Assembly (NCBI RefSeq): GCF_024498175.1 | Contig: NZ_CP101823.1 | Coordinates: forward strand, 2,046,001 to 2,110,000 | Origin: Haloplanus salinarum | GTDB lineage: Archaea > Halobacteriota > Halobacteria > Halobacteriales > Haloferacaceae | Direction: 5' to 3' | DNA: 64,000 nucleotides | Shown: piece by piece, positions 51,382-59,476 of the stretch | How the letters are laid out: the number at the start of each line of letters is the position of its first letter | Numbering within the stretch: the first letter of the stretch is position 1 | Translations under genes and position numbers: made by a program | The notes under the pieces: generated by a model | The model's input: the letters and a program-made list of their open reading frames with translations, nothing else | What the model was told of the DNA's origin: nothing | Database searches by the model: none

Positions 51382-53478
51382 CTACTCCTCGACGATGCTG
51401 CTCCCGCCCGGCGGCAGGAACTCCTGGATCTTGTCGGGGCTCGCCACCTTCCGGACGAACGACTCGTCGGCGAAGCGGTCCTTGAGCTTCCGGTAACACC
51501 GCTTGGCGGCGTCGTTCTGGGCGAACTTCCCGGGTTCGAGGCGAAGCGTCGTCTCGGCCCGCGGCTCGACCGCCGACGGCGGCCCGCCGATCACCCGCGT
51601 CTCGGGTTCACACTGGATCCCCACCGCAATGCTCGCGGAGACGTCCCGGAAGTAGGTGCGGTCGCCGCGGATGACGAACCCCCCTTTCTCGATGTACTCC
51701 CCGCTCTCGGGGGTCTTCGACACCTGGTCGGGGTCGACCATGTAGGCGTCGCCGGCGAAGCGGCCGTCCTTCCACACCGAGGAGTAGGAGACGGCGAACT
51801 GCGCGGCCTCCTCCAGACTGGAATCGGGGAAGTCCACGTCGCGAGCCTTTTCGCTCGGCCCCGTCGCCTTCAGCACCGTCACCGGGCCGCCGTGGGCCTG
51901 CGCGTGGAAGAAGCGGTCGTTGCCGTCCATATACTTCTTCACCAGCGCCTCGTTCTCGTCGGCGTTCCGGCCGCCGATGACGAGAAAGTCGTCGCTCGTG
52001 TGGAACCACCGGAAGTCCTCGTACCAGTGTTCGGGCTGTTTGATCGGCACCGAAGACATCGAGCGCCAGTCCACGTCGCGCTCCTCGTCAGCCTCCTCGT
52101 CCGCCTCGTCCTCGTCGTCGGCCTCCCACTCCTCACGCCGGCGCTCGACTGCTTCCAGTTCCTCGCGGGTGTTCTCGATGGCGGCCAGGGCGCCCTCCTT
52201 TTTCTCCTCGATGCGCTTGGCCTCCGTGTACCGCCGGTCGGCGTTCTTCTCGACGCCCACGGAGGGATCGACCGGGACGACGGTCCCGTCGAGGTCGACC
52301 GTCACTTCGCCCTCCGCGGGGTCGACGTCCTCGACGGCCTCGGCGGCGGGGATGCCACGCTCGGCGCCCGCCGCGAGGGTCTCCTCGATCTCCGCCCACG
52401 GGACGCTGTCCTCGCGGGCCGCCCGGACCGTCGAGATGACCTCGTCGACGAGGTCGTAGTGGGCGTAGAGCGCCTCGGCGCGCTCGCGTTCGGCCGCGGC
52501 CTGCTCCTCGAACCCCTCGATGGCCCCCTCCTGCTGTTCGATGATGCGCTGCTGTTTGGCGATCTCGGCCTCGAAGTCCGGGCGCTCGGTCCCGGTGGTC
52601 TCCTCCTCGGGTTCGCGCTCCAGCCGGTAGAAGTAGTCGTCGAGGGCGGCGTTGAAGGAGTCGAACCCCTCGGCCGACAGCCCGGATCGCTCCTCTAGGG
52701 GGAGCGGCGTCGCGTCGACGACGCGGTCGTCCTCGAGATACACCCGCGGGTCGAAGTCGCCGTTTCGGACCCGGTCGGCCAGTCGGCCGATGGCGTCGTA
52801 GAGCGCCTCGTACTCCGCCTCGCCGGCCTCGGCGATATCGAGGCCCTTCTCGACGCCCGCGCGCGAACAGATCTCCTCGCCGTAGAGCCCGCCGAAGTTG
52901 AGCTGTGTCGCCAGCGTGCGGACCACGTCCGTGTCGGAGTCCTCCATCTGCCGGACGAAGGCGTCGTAGCCGACGGTCAGCGGGTCGACCCGCGAGTCCG
53001 GGAAGCCGTACTGCGAGCCGGGGGCGACCGTCCGCGATTTCAGGCGCACGGTCTCCAGGCTCCGGACCACCTCGCCCGTCTCGTCGAGGACGGCGACGTT
53101 GCCTTGGCCGAACAGTTCGGCGACGACGGTGGTGTTCTCGTCGTCGCGCTCGAACTCGAAGGAGAGGATGCGGTCGAACTCGTACTGCTCGACGCCGGCG
53201 AAGTCGGCGCCGCTCAGGCGGTTTCGCAACATCATCGCGAAGTTCGGCGGCCGCCCCGGCGCGTCCGCGACGTGTTCGGGGTCGGCGACGTGGGCCCGCT
53301 TCACGTCGCCCACCTCGATCAGCAGTTCGACGCGGCCGCGGTCGAAGTCCCGCATCCGGAACCGCAGGAGGTCGTCGTCGTAGAGGTAGACCTTATCGAC
53401 TTTCGCGCCCTCGTAGCGCCCGAGTTCGGCGACGAGGGCCGCGAGGTCGACGCTGGTCAGTTCCCGCTTCGCGTCCAT
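51382..53478 (-). CDS. rqcH: Ribosome rescue protein RqcH (NEMF/NFACT)
   Basis: A 698-residue protein of the Rqc2/NEMF family that recognises obstructed large ribosomal subunits and can add C-terminal tails to nascent chains. The NFACT-N domain opens KRELTSVDLAALVAELGRY, with LRNRLSGADFAGVEQYEFDR. A long coiled coil spans about 300-470. The NFACT-R domain includes HWYEDFRWFHTSDDFLVIGG with RNADENE and the Cys-containing end. Pelota lies nearby on the same strand. Length is normal. Confidence 0.93.
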   Translation of the reverse strand: MDAKRELTSVDLAALVAELGRYEGAKVDKVYLYDDDLLRFRMRDFDRGRVELLIEVGDVKRAHVADPEHVADAPGRPPNFAMMLRNRLSGADFAGVEQYEFDRILSFEFERDDENTTVVAELFGQGNVAVLDETGEVVRSLETVRLKSRTVAPGSQYGFPDSRVDPLTVGYDAFVRQMEDSDTDVVRTLATQLNFGGLYGEEICSRAGVEKGLDIAEAGEAEYEALYDAIGRLADRVRNGDFDPRVYLEDDRVVDATPLPLEERSGLSAEGFDSFNAALDDYFYRLEREPEEETTGTERPDFEAEIAKQQRIIEQQEGAIEGFEEQAAAERERAEALYAHYDLVDEVISTVRAAREDSVPWAEIEETLAAGAERGIPAAEAVEDVDPAEGEVTVDLDGTVVPVDPSVGVEKNADRRYTEAKRIEEKKEGALAAIENTREELEAVERRREEWEADDEDEADEEADEERDVDWRSMSSVPIKQPEHWYEDFRWFHTSDDFLVIGGRNADENEALVKKYMDGNDRFFHAQAHGGPVTVLKATGPSEKARDVDFPDSSLEEAAQFAVSYSSVWKDGRFAGDAYMVDPDQVSKTPESGEYIEKGGFVIRGDRTYFRDVSASIAVGIQCEPETRVIGGPPSAVEPRAETTLRLEPGKFAQNDAAKRCYRKLKDRFADESFVRKVASPDKIQEFLPPGGSSIVEE

Positions 53479-53538
53479 ACCGCTCTTTCTCCGCGGGGCG
53501 GAAAAGGCGTGTCGTTGTCCCGACGGGAGACGAGCGGG

Positions 53539-53624
53539 TCAGACGGATTATCGTACCTGTTTCCCGGTGGGTCGCCGGACTGTCATGGCGACCCACCGGT
53601 AACGGCTTACGATAACCAGTATCA
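53539..53624. repeat. Palindromic element, family B, copy 2 (86 bp)
   Basis: The same arms as at 18915 are present (GGTGGGTCGCC and GGCGACCCACC), and the ends TCAGACGG and CCAGTATCA correspond to those of B1. On the minus strand it starts TGATACTG, and this TGA is the stop codon of the NO reductase gene. The other end lies 60 bp upstream of the rqcH start, so the rqcH promoter is in or beside it. Non-coding. Confidence 0.75.
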
Positions 53625-55904
53625 GTCGTCGCTCAACACCCCCTCCGCCACCGCCATGTCCTCGACGTCGGGGTCGTCCTCGGAGACCCGGAGGACGAAC
53701 CGCTTGCGGACGAGGTCGGCGGCGTAGATGGCCGTCCCGAGGATGATGAGCGTGTCGCCGGGGAGCCGCGCCCAGAACAGGGTCTGGACGATTGGCTGGT
53801 TGTAGAAGGCGAGGCTCCGGCCGGCGGCGTAGCTCCCCGTGAAGATGGCCTCCAGTTGCAGGAAGCCGACCGGGAGGACGGAGACGAACACCATCAGCCC
53901 CAGGCCGACGTTCCAGCACCAGAACGACGCCCGGAGCCACGAGCCGTCCCAGCGCTCCGGCTCGATGGACAGCTGGAGCATGTAGCTGACCATGCCGAGG
54001 GCGAGGAAGCCGAAGGCGCCGAACATGGCGGCGTGGGCGTGTCCCACGGTGAGGTAGGTACCGTGCTCGTAGTAGTTGATCAGCGGGAGGTTGATGAAGA
54101 AGCCGAGTACGCCGGCGCCGACGAAGTTCCAGACCCCGCTGGCGACGATGAACATGAACGGGATCTTGTAAGGGAAGTCGCCGGACTCGGTCATCGCTCC
54201 GTACTGGCCGAGCGCCTCGTAGAGGATGAACACCAGCGGGATGAGTTCGAGCGTCGAGAAGACGCTGCCGATGGGCACCCACATGTCGGGCATACCGACC
54301 CACCAGTAGTGGTGCGAGACACCGATGACGCCGGTGCTCATCACCAGAAGCGCCTGTAGCATGACGGCCTTCTCCGCGCTGCGCCGTCGGAGCAGGTTCA
54401 TCGACACCAGCGTCAGGCCGACGATAGCGACGATGAAGAACTCGAAGGCGCCCTCGACCCACATGTGGACGACCCACCAGCGCCAGAACTCGGTCACCGC
54501 GATGTTGGTCTCGGGGGTGAAAAAGAAGCCGGCGGTAAAGAGGAGGGCGATGGAGCCGCCGGCGTAGAGGATCATGTGCGCCAGCCCGTACACCGGTTCG
54601 CGGTCGAGCAGGGGCTTCAGGCCGCGGATCGCTAAGACGGCCCAGGTGCCGAAGCCGGCCAGCAGGCCGAACTGCCAGACCTTGCCGACTTCGAGGTACT
54701 CTAGCCCCTCGTTGCCGAGGAGCCACCAGAGGTCACCGAGGTAGCCGTTCGCGCCGAGCCAGATGCCGCCGAGGCCGCCGACGGTGACCACGACCACCGC
54801 GGCCAGCAGTCCGTCGATGTACGTCGACTGGTTCTTCGGCTCGTGCCCGGTCAGCAGCGGCGGCAGGTACAGCCCCGCGCCGAGCCACGTGGCGGCGATC
54901 CAGAGGATGCCGAGGTCGATGTGCCAGGTCTTCGCGATGGAGAACGGAAGGATCTGGAGGATGTGGACGCCGAACACCTCCTCGATGCCGAAGAAGCCGG
55001 CCCGCTCGATGTAGAAGTGCGCGAGCAGGCCGCCGAGCAACACCTGTGCGAGGAAGAGTCCGGCGGCGACGGGGACGAAGCGGAGCGCCGAGCGCTGACT
55101 CGGGAAGACGCTCACGTCGCCCGGTTCGGGCACGGAGAGCCCATCGGCGGACGGTTCGGGCAGTCGGACCGAGCGGTAGAGCCAGATGCCGAAGCCGGCC
55201 CCCGCGACCAGCAACACCATGGCGATGACGCTCCAGGTCATCGCGGCGGCGGTGGCGTCGTTGCCCGCGCCGGGCGCGTACGGCCACTCGTTGGTGTAGG
55301 AGTGGTCACCGCCCGGCCGGTCGGTGTGGGAGAACCACGCCGTCCACATCGCGAAGTCCGCGAACTGGCGGGCGTCTTCCTCGCTGTCGATCATCCCCTC
55401 GGGGACGCCGCGCTCGTGGCTCCCCTCGTGGTAGCGCTCGACGTACTCCTCGCGGACCTGCTCGTGGGCGTACAGCTCCGCCGCCGAGTACTCGATGTCG
55501 CCGCCGCCGTACTCGCCGTCGAGGTCCTGTTTGACCACCTCGTCGACGGCGGCCCGCTCGCCGGTCGGCAGCGAGTCGTACGCGGCCCCGTACCGCTCCT
55601 GGGCGTAGTACGACCGCATGTACTGGGTCTTCAGCGCCAGGGCATCGGCGGTGTAGTCCTCGCCGTAGTACGCCCCGTTGCCGAGGATCGACCCGTGGTT
55701 CATCAGGCCGTGTTTCTGGAACGCCTTCTTTCCGTCCCTGATCTCCTGATCGGTGACCACCGTCTCCCCGTCGGGACCGACGACCTGGTCCGGAATGGGC
55801 GGTGCCTCCTGGTACGCGAACCACGCACCGCCACCCATGACGACGAGGTTGAACACGAACGCCACGGCGATCACCTTCGCGATCGTCTTTCGGGTGAGCC
55901 TCAT
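53622..55904 (-). CDS. norB: Quinol-dependent nitric oxide reductase, large subunit (qNOR)
   Basis: A 760-residue haem-copper oxidoreductase that reduces NO to N2O. The N-terminal fused domain (about 1-230) has a first span, VVGPDGETVVTDQEIRDGKK and long extracytoplasmic loops, as in single-subunit qNOR, so no separate NorC is needed. The core of 12 spans carries WHIDLGILWIAATW (haem His), the NOR-type VHMWVEGAFEF with its glutamates, VSHHYWWVG (two FeB His) and VGHAHAAMFGAFGF. The ATG at 55904 is chosen because the next upstream start adds a Cys/Arg tail outside the family. Element B2 supplies the stop codon. Confidence 0.9.
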   Translation of the reverse strand: MRLTRKTIAKVIAVAFVFNLVVMGGGAWFAYQEAPPIPDQVVGPDGETVVTDQEIRDGKKAFQKHGLMNHGSILGNGAYYGEDYTADALALKTQYMRSYYAQERYGAAYDSLPTGERAAVDEVVKQDLDGEYGGGDIEYSAAELYAHEQVREEYVERYHEGSHERGVPEGMIDSEEDARQFADFAMWTAWFSHTDRPGGDHSYTNEWPYAPGAGNDATAAAMTWSVIAMVLLVAGAGFGIWLYRSVRLPEPSADGLSVPEPGDVSVFPSQRSALRFVPVAAGLFLAQVLLGGLLAHFYIERAGFFGIEEVFGVHILQILPFSIAKTWHIDLGILWIAATWLGAGLYLPPLLTGHEPKNQSTYIDGLLAAVVVVTVGGLGGIWLGANGYLGDLWWLLGNEGLEYLEVGKVWQFGLLAGFGTWAVLAIRGLKPLLDREPVYGLAHMILYAGGSIALLFTAGFFFTPETNIAVTEFWRWWVVHMWVEGAFEFFIVAIVGLTLVSMNLLRRRSAEKAVMLQALLVMSTGVIGVSHHYWWVGMPDMWVPIGSVFSTLELIPLVFILYEALGQYGAMTESGDFPYKIPFMFIVASGVWNFVGAGVLGFFINLPLINYYEHGTYLTVGHAHAAMFGAFGFLALGMVSYMLQLSIEPERWDGSWLRASFWCWNVGLGLMVFVSVLPVGFLQLEAIFTGSYAAGRSLAFYNQPIVQTLFWARLPGDTLIILGTAIYAADLVRKRFVLRVSEDDPDVEDMAVAEGVLSDD

Positions 55905-56040
55905 GGATCGACGTGGGAGACACGACTCCTTGAACCGGAGCTCCATTCCCGACTCTCGGGGGACCCCTCGAACATGTTCGACCCTTGGGTGGGGTGTGTC
56001 CGTCGAATCCGTTCGGCCCGGGGAACGGGGTACCAGGAGT

Positions 56041-56050
56041 TACTATAACC
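56041..56050 (+). promoter_or_regulatory. TATA box for the HhH-MutS gene
   Basis: TACTATAACC lies 23-32 bp before the ATG at 56073. Confidence 0.5.
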
Positions 56051-56072
56051 CTCCGGAAACACTGGGTGCGGT

Positions 56073-57791
56073 ATGCGACTGGAGGACTACTGGGGGGTGG
56101 GACCGAAGACGAGCGAGCGTCTCCGCGAGACGCTCGGGGAGGACGCCGCCATCGACGCCATCGAGTCCGCGGACGTGCGCGCGCTGACCGACGCGGGGAT
56201 CACGCGCGGCCGGGCGACGCGCATCCTCCGTCGAGCGAACGACGAGGCCGGGATGGACGCGCTCGCCACCCGGGATACGCGGGCGGTGTACGACGACCTG
56301 CTCGAACTGGCGAGCGGCTATGCCCTCACCCGGCACGCGGCCGACCGCATCCGCGTGTTGACGCCGCTCTCCGAACGCGGGGCCGTCGAGGACCGCCTCG
56401 ACGCCGTCGACGCCGCACGCGAGGCCTGGACCGCCCTCGACGACGCGGGCCGGGAGGCGGTGGTCGAGGCCTTCGCGGCCTACGACGCCGACGACGGGAG
56501 CGAGCGCGCCGCCGTCGACGCCGCCCTCGCGCTCCGGGATGCGGGGCTCGACGGCACGGCCTTCGACGCCCTCGGCGCGGTCGACCCCGACGCCCTCCGG
56601 GAGGCGGCCGACGCGCTCGGCCACGTGACCGCCGACGGGGTCGCCGCGGGGGCCGACGACCGCCTCGACGACCTCCGGGCCCGCCTCGACGACGCCCGCG
56701 CCCTCGAGAACGACGCCTTCGACGTGCTCGAACGGGTCCGCGAGACGGGCGTCCGCGACCTGGCGGACTTCCGGCGGGCGTTCGCGGACTACGTCGACCG
56801 CGAGACGGATCTCTCGCGGTCGGCCATCGAGGAGGCCGCCCCCGAGGAGGCCCACGACGCCGCCGACTTCGTGAGCACGGCCCTCCGGGCGCTCGTCGAC
56901 GACCTCGAACGGCGGGCGACCGAGCGCGAACGCGAGATCGAGGACGACCTCCGGGCCGCGGTCGCCGACGCCCGGGCGGACGTCGACCGGGTGCTCGCCG
57001 CCGTCGACGACGTGGCCGTCGACCTCTCGCTGGCCCGCTTCGCCGAGGCACACGACCTCGTCCGGCCGACCCTCGGGGGCGACCGCCTCGCCGTCGAGGG
57101 AGCGCGCAACCTCTTTCTCGACGATCCGGAGCCCGTGACCTACGCCGTCGGCGACCACGGCCTGTCGCCCCCGAGCGGCGACCGCGTGGCGGTGCTGACC
57201 GGCGCCAACAGCGGCGGCAAGACGACGCTCTTGGAGACCTGTTGTGCCGTCGCGCTCCTGGCGGCGATGGGGTTGCCAGTGCCCGCCGACCGCGCCGAAG
57301 TCGGGAGCTTCGACGCCGTCGTCTTCCACCGCCGGCACGCGAGTTTCAACGCCGGCGTGCTGGAGTCGACGCTGAAGTCCATCGTCCCGCCGCTGACCGA
57401 CGGCGGCCGGACCCTGATGCTCGTCGACGAGTTCGAGGCGATCACGGAGCCGGGACGCGCGGCTGACCTGCTGAACGGGCTGGTCGACCTCACCGTCGAG
57501 CGGGGCGCCCTCGGCGTCTACGTCACCCACCTCGCGGACGACCTGAGCCCGCTCCCCGACGCCGCCCGCATCGACGGCATCTTCGCCGAGGGGCTGACCG
57601 GCGACCTGGAGTTGCGGGTCGACTACCAGCCACGCTTCGGCACCGTCGGGAAGTCCACGCCCGAGTTCATCGTCTCGCGACTCGTCGCCGACGCCGGCGA
57701 CCGACGGGAACGACAGGGGTTCGAACACCTCGCGGCCGCCGTCGGCGAGGAGGCGGTCCAGCGCACCCTCGCCGAGGCGTGGGACGAGTGA
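56073..57791 (+). CDS. MutS-family ATPase with N-terminal helix-hairpin-helix
   Basis: A 572-residue DNA-processing ATPase. Residues 1-60 form HhH-type motifs (LEDYWGVGPKTSERLRETLG, LTDAGITRGRATRILR). A long helical, charged middle (about 60-330) corresponds to the MutS lever/clamp region without the mismatch-recognition domain. The ATPase has VAVLTGANSGGKTTLLE (Walker A), HRRHASFNAGVLESTLKSI and TLMLVDEFEAITEPG (Walker B). It resembles archaeal MutS5/MutS2-like proteins, probably acting on branched DNA or recombination intermediates, not on mismatches. No MutL is adjacent. Confidence 0.85.
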   Translation: MRLEDYWGVGPKTSERLRETLGEDAAIDAIESADVRALTDAGITRGRATRILRRANDEAGMDALATRDTRAVYDDLLELASGYALTRHAADRIRVLTPLSERGAVEDRLDAVDAAREAWTALDDAGREAVVEAFAAYDADDGSERAAVDAALALRDAGLDGTAFDALGAVDPDALREAADALGHVTADGVAAGADDRLDDLRARLDDARALENDAFDVLERVRETGVRDLADFRRAFADYVDRETDLSRSAIEEAAPEEAHDAADFVSTALRALVDDLERRATEREREIEDDLRAAVADARADVDRVLAAVDDVAVDLSLARFAEAHDLVRPTLGGDRLAVEGARNLFLDDPEPVTYAVGDHGLSPPSGDRVAVLTGANSGGKTTLLETCCAVALLAAMGLPVPADRAEVGSFDAVVFHRRHASFNAGVLESTLKSIVPPLTDGGRTLMLVDEFEAITEPGRAADLLNGLVDLTVERGALGVYVTHLADDLSPLPDAARIDGIFAEGLTGDLELRVDYQPRFGTVGKSTPEFIVSRLVADAGDRRERQGFEHLAAAVGEEAVQRTLAEAWDE

Positions 57792-57839
57792 TCCCCCGCG
57801 GAGCGTGCGACTCTTAACCCCGCGCCCTCTGTGAGGGGT

Positions 57840-59234
57840 ATGTTCCGGGACCGGTCGGACCTGCTCGCCGACAACCCTCCGTTTCGCGGGTACGGGGCGG
57901 CCGTCACCGCCGGCCCCGACGGTCCCCTCGTTTTCGTCGGCGGCTTCGGCGACGCCAACCGCGTCCTCCGGACCGAGGACGGTGACGTCGTCGACGCGGC
58001 CTGTGGCGTCCTCGCCGACGACGGCCGTCACGCCATCGGCGTCGCCGCGGCCGACCTCGACGCCGACGGCCGGGAGGAGGTGTACATCCACAACGTCGCC
58101 TCCTTCGGCGGCACCTCCGCGGAGGCGGACCTGCTCCTCGATCCGGAGGGGGAGGGCTCCCGGTGGCGCGACCTCTTCGCCGACCCGGTGAACCGGGGGC
58201 GGGAGAACTACCGTGTGGGGCGCTCTATCGCCGCCGTCGACCGCCTCGGAACCGGCCGCTACGGCCTCTTCGTCACCGGATACGGCGCCCCCGCGCGCTT
58301 CTACGAGGTGGGCGACGACGGCGGGATCACCGACCTCGCCGACGCGGTCGGCCTGGACGTCGTCACCGGCGGGCGCTCGGTCGCCACCGGCCCCATCCTC
58401 TCGGAGCGGACGGACCTGTTCGTCGGCGCCGAGCGGGGGCCGAACCTCCTCCTGCGGAACGCCGGCGGGAAGTTCGTCGACGTGGCCCGGGAGTACGGCG
58501 TCGACGACCCCGAGGAGAACGCCCGGGGTGCGGCGCTCGTGACGCCCGACGGCGCCCCGACGCCCGACATCGTCTGTGGCAACTGGAACGGCGCGAACCG
58601 GCTGTTCGCCCGCGGCGACGCCGACGACGACGGCTTTCGGGACACGGCGCCGCCGGCGCTGGCTCGCCCGGCGCGGGTCCGAACCGTCGTCGCCGCCGAC
58701 TTCGACAACGACCGCCGGACGGAACTGTTCGTCAACTGTCTGGGTGCCCCCAACCGCCTGCTGACGTACGGCGACGACGGCTGGACGCAGACGGGCGTGG
58801 GCGACGCCCTCGAACCCGAAGGGATGGGCACCGGCGCGGCCGTCGCCGACCTCGACGGCGACGGGACGCTGGAACTACTCGTGGTCCACGGCGAGGCCGA
58901 GGCACAACCGCTCTCGCTCTACAGCGCCCCCAACGATGGCGACTGGCTCCGGGTGCTCCCGCGGACGCCGGCCGGGGCGCCGGCACGTGGCGCCCGGGTG
59001 GTCCTCCGGACCGACGCCGGGCGACAGGTCCGTGTCGTCGACGGCGGGAGCGGCTACCTCTGTCAGATGGAACCCGTCGCACACTTCGGCCTCGGCTCGG
59101 CGGTTCCCCAGGCGGTCACGGTCCGCTGGCCCGACGGCCGCGAGCGGACGGTCACGGACCCGCCCGCCCGGACGACGATCCGTCCCGCACACCCGGGGTC
59201 GCCGTCGCTCGCCGACCGAGGTAGCGGGATTTAA
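57840..59234 (+). CDS. CRTAC1-family FG-GAP/VCBS and UnbV-domain protein
   Basis: A 464-residue beta-propeller protein with repeated Ca-loop-like segments (AAADLDADGREEVYIHN, VVAADFDNDRRTELFVNC, AVADLDGDGTLELLVVHG) and a C-terminal UnbV/ASPIC domain (GARVVLRTDAGRQVRVVDGG, VTVRWPDGRERTVTD). Such proteins are usually exported, but the ATG at 57840 gives no signal peptide (MFRDRSDLLADNPPFRGYG), so this one appears cytoplasmic. A CTTAACC element 25-30 bp upstream fits that start. The function is unknown. Confidence 0.85.
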   Translation: MFRDRSDLLADNPPFRGYGAAVTAGPDGPLVFVGGFGDANRVLRTEDGDVVDAACGVLADDGRHAIGVAAADLDADGREEVYIHNVASFGGTSAEADLLLDPEGEGSRWRDLFADPVNRGRENYRVGRSIAAVDRLGTGRYGLFVTGYGAPARFYEVGDDGGITDLADAVGLDVVTGGRSVATGPILSERTDLFVGAERGPNLLLRNAGGKFVDVAREYGVDDPEENARGAALVTPDGAPTPDIVCGNWNGANRLFARGDADDDGFRDTAPPALARPARVRTVVAADFDNDRRTELFVNCLGAPNRLLTYGDDGWTQTGVGDALEPEGMGTGAAVADLDGDGTLELLVVHGEAEAQPLSLYSAPNDGDWLRVLPRTPAGAPARGARVVLRTDAGRQVRVVDGGSGYLCQMEPVAHFGLGSAVPQAVTVRWPDGRERTVTDPPARTTIRPAHPGSPSLADRGSGI

Positions 59235-59236
59235 GA
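59229..59236 (+). promoter_or_regulatory. TATA box for the 65-aa zinc protein
   Basis: ATTTAAGA lies 27-34 bp before the ATG at 59263. It overlaps the stop codon of the preceding gene. Confidence 0.5.
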
Positions 59237-59262
59237 TGGGGTCCCCGCTACTGACTGGAAAC

Positions 59263-59460
59263 ATGATCGACCCCACGTCCGACATCGGCGAGGACGTCGA
59301 CGAGAGCGACGCGCCGACCTGTCACACCTGCGGGAAGAAGATCGTCATGGAGCCGGAGCACCGCGTCGTCTCGTGGATCGAGGACGACGCCGTCGAACAC
59401 CTACACTTCTGCGACGACGAGTGCCACGAGGGCTGGAGCGGGCGCCGGCCGGGGCGCTGA
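59263..59460 (+). CDS. Small zinc-binding protein (65 aa)
   Basis: A 65-residue acidic protein with a treble-clef-like zinc site: CHTCGKKIVMEPEHRVVSW followed by HFCDDECHEGW. Two CxxC-type pairs plus His give four or more ligands. Similar small haloarchaeal zinc proteins are of unknown function; protein-protein or nucleic-acid contact is plausible. Its own TATA box (59229-59236) supports separate expression. It converges on the helicase gene. Confidence 0.75.
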   Translation: MIDPTSDIGEDVDESDAPTCHTCGKKIVMEPEHRVVSWIEDDAVEHLHFCDDECHEGWSGRRPGR

Positions 59461-59476
59461 CCGATCGCGTCGGGGG

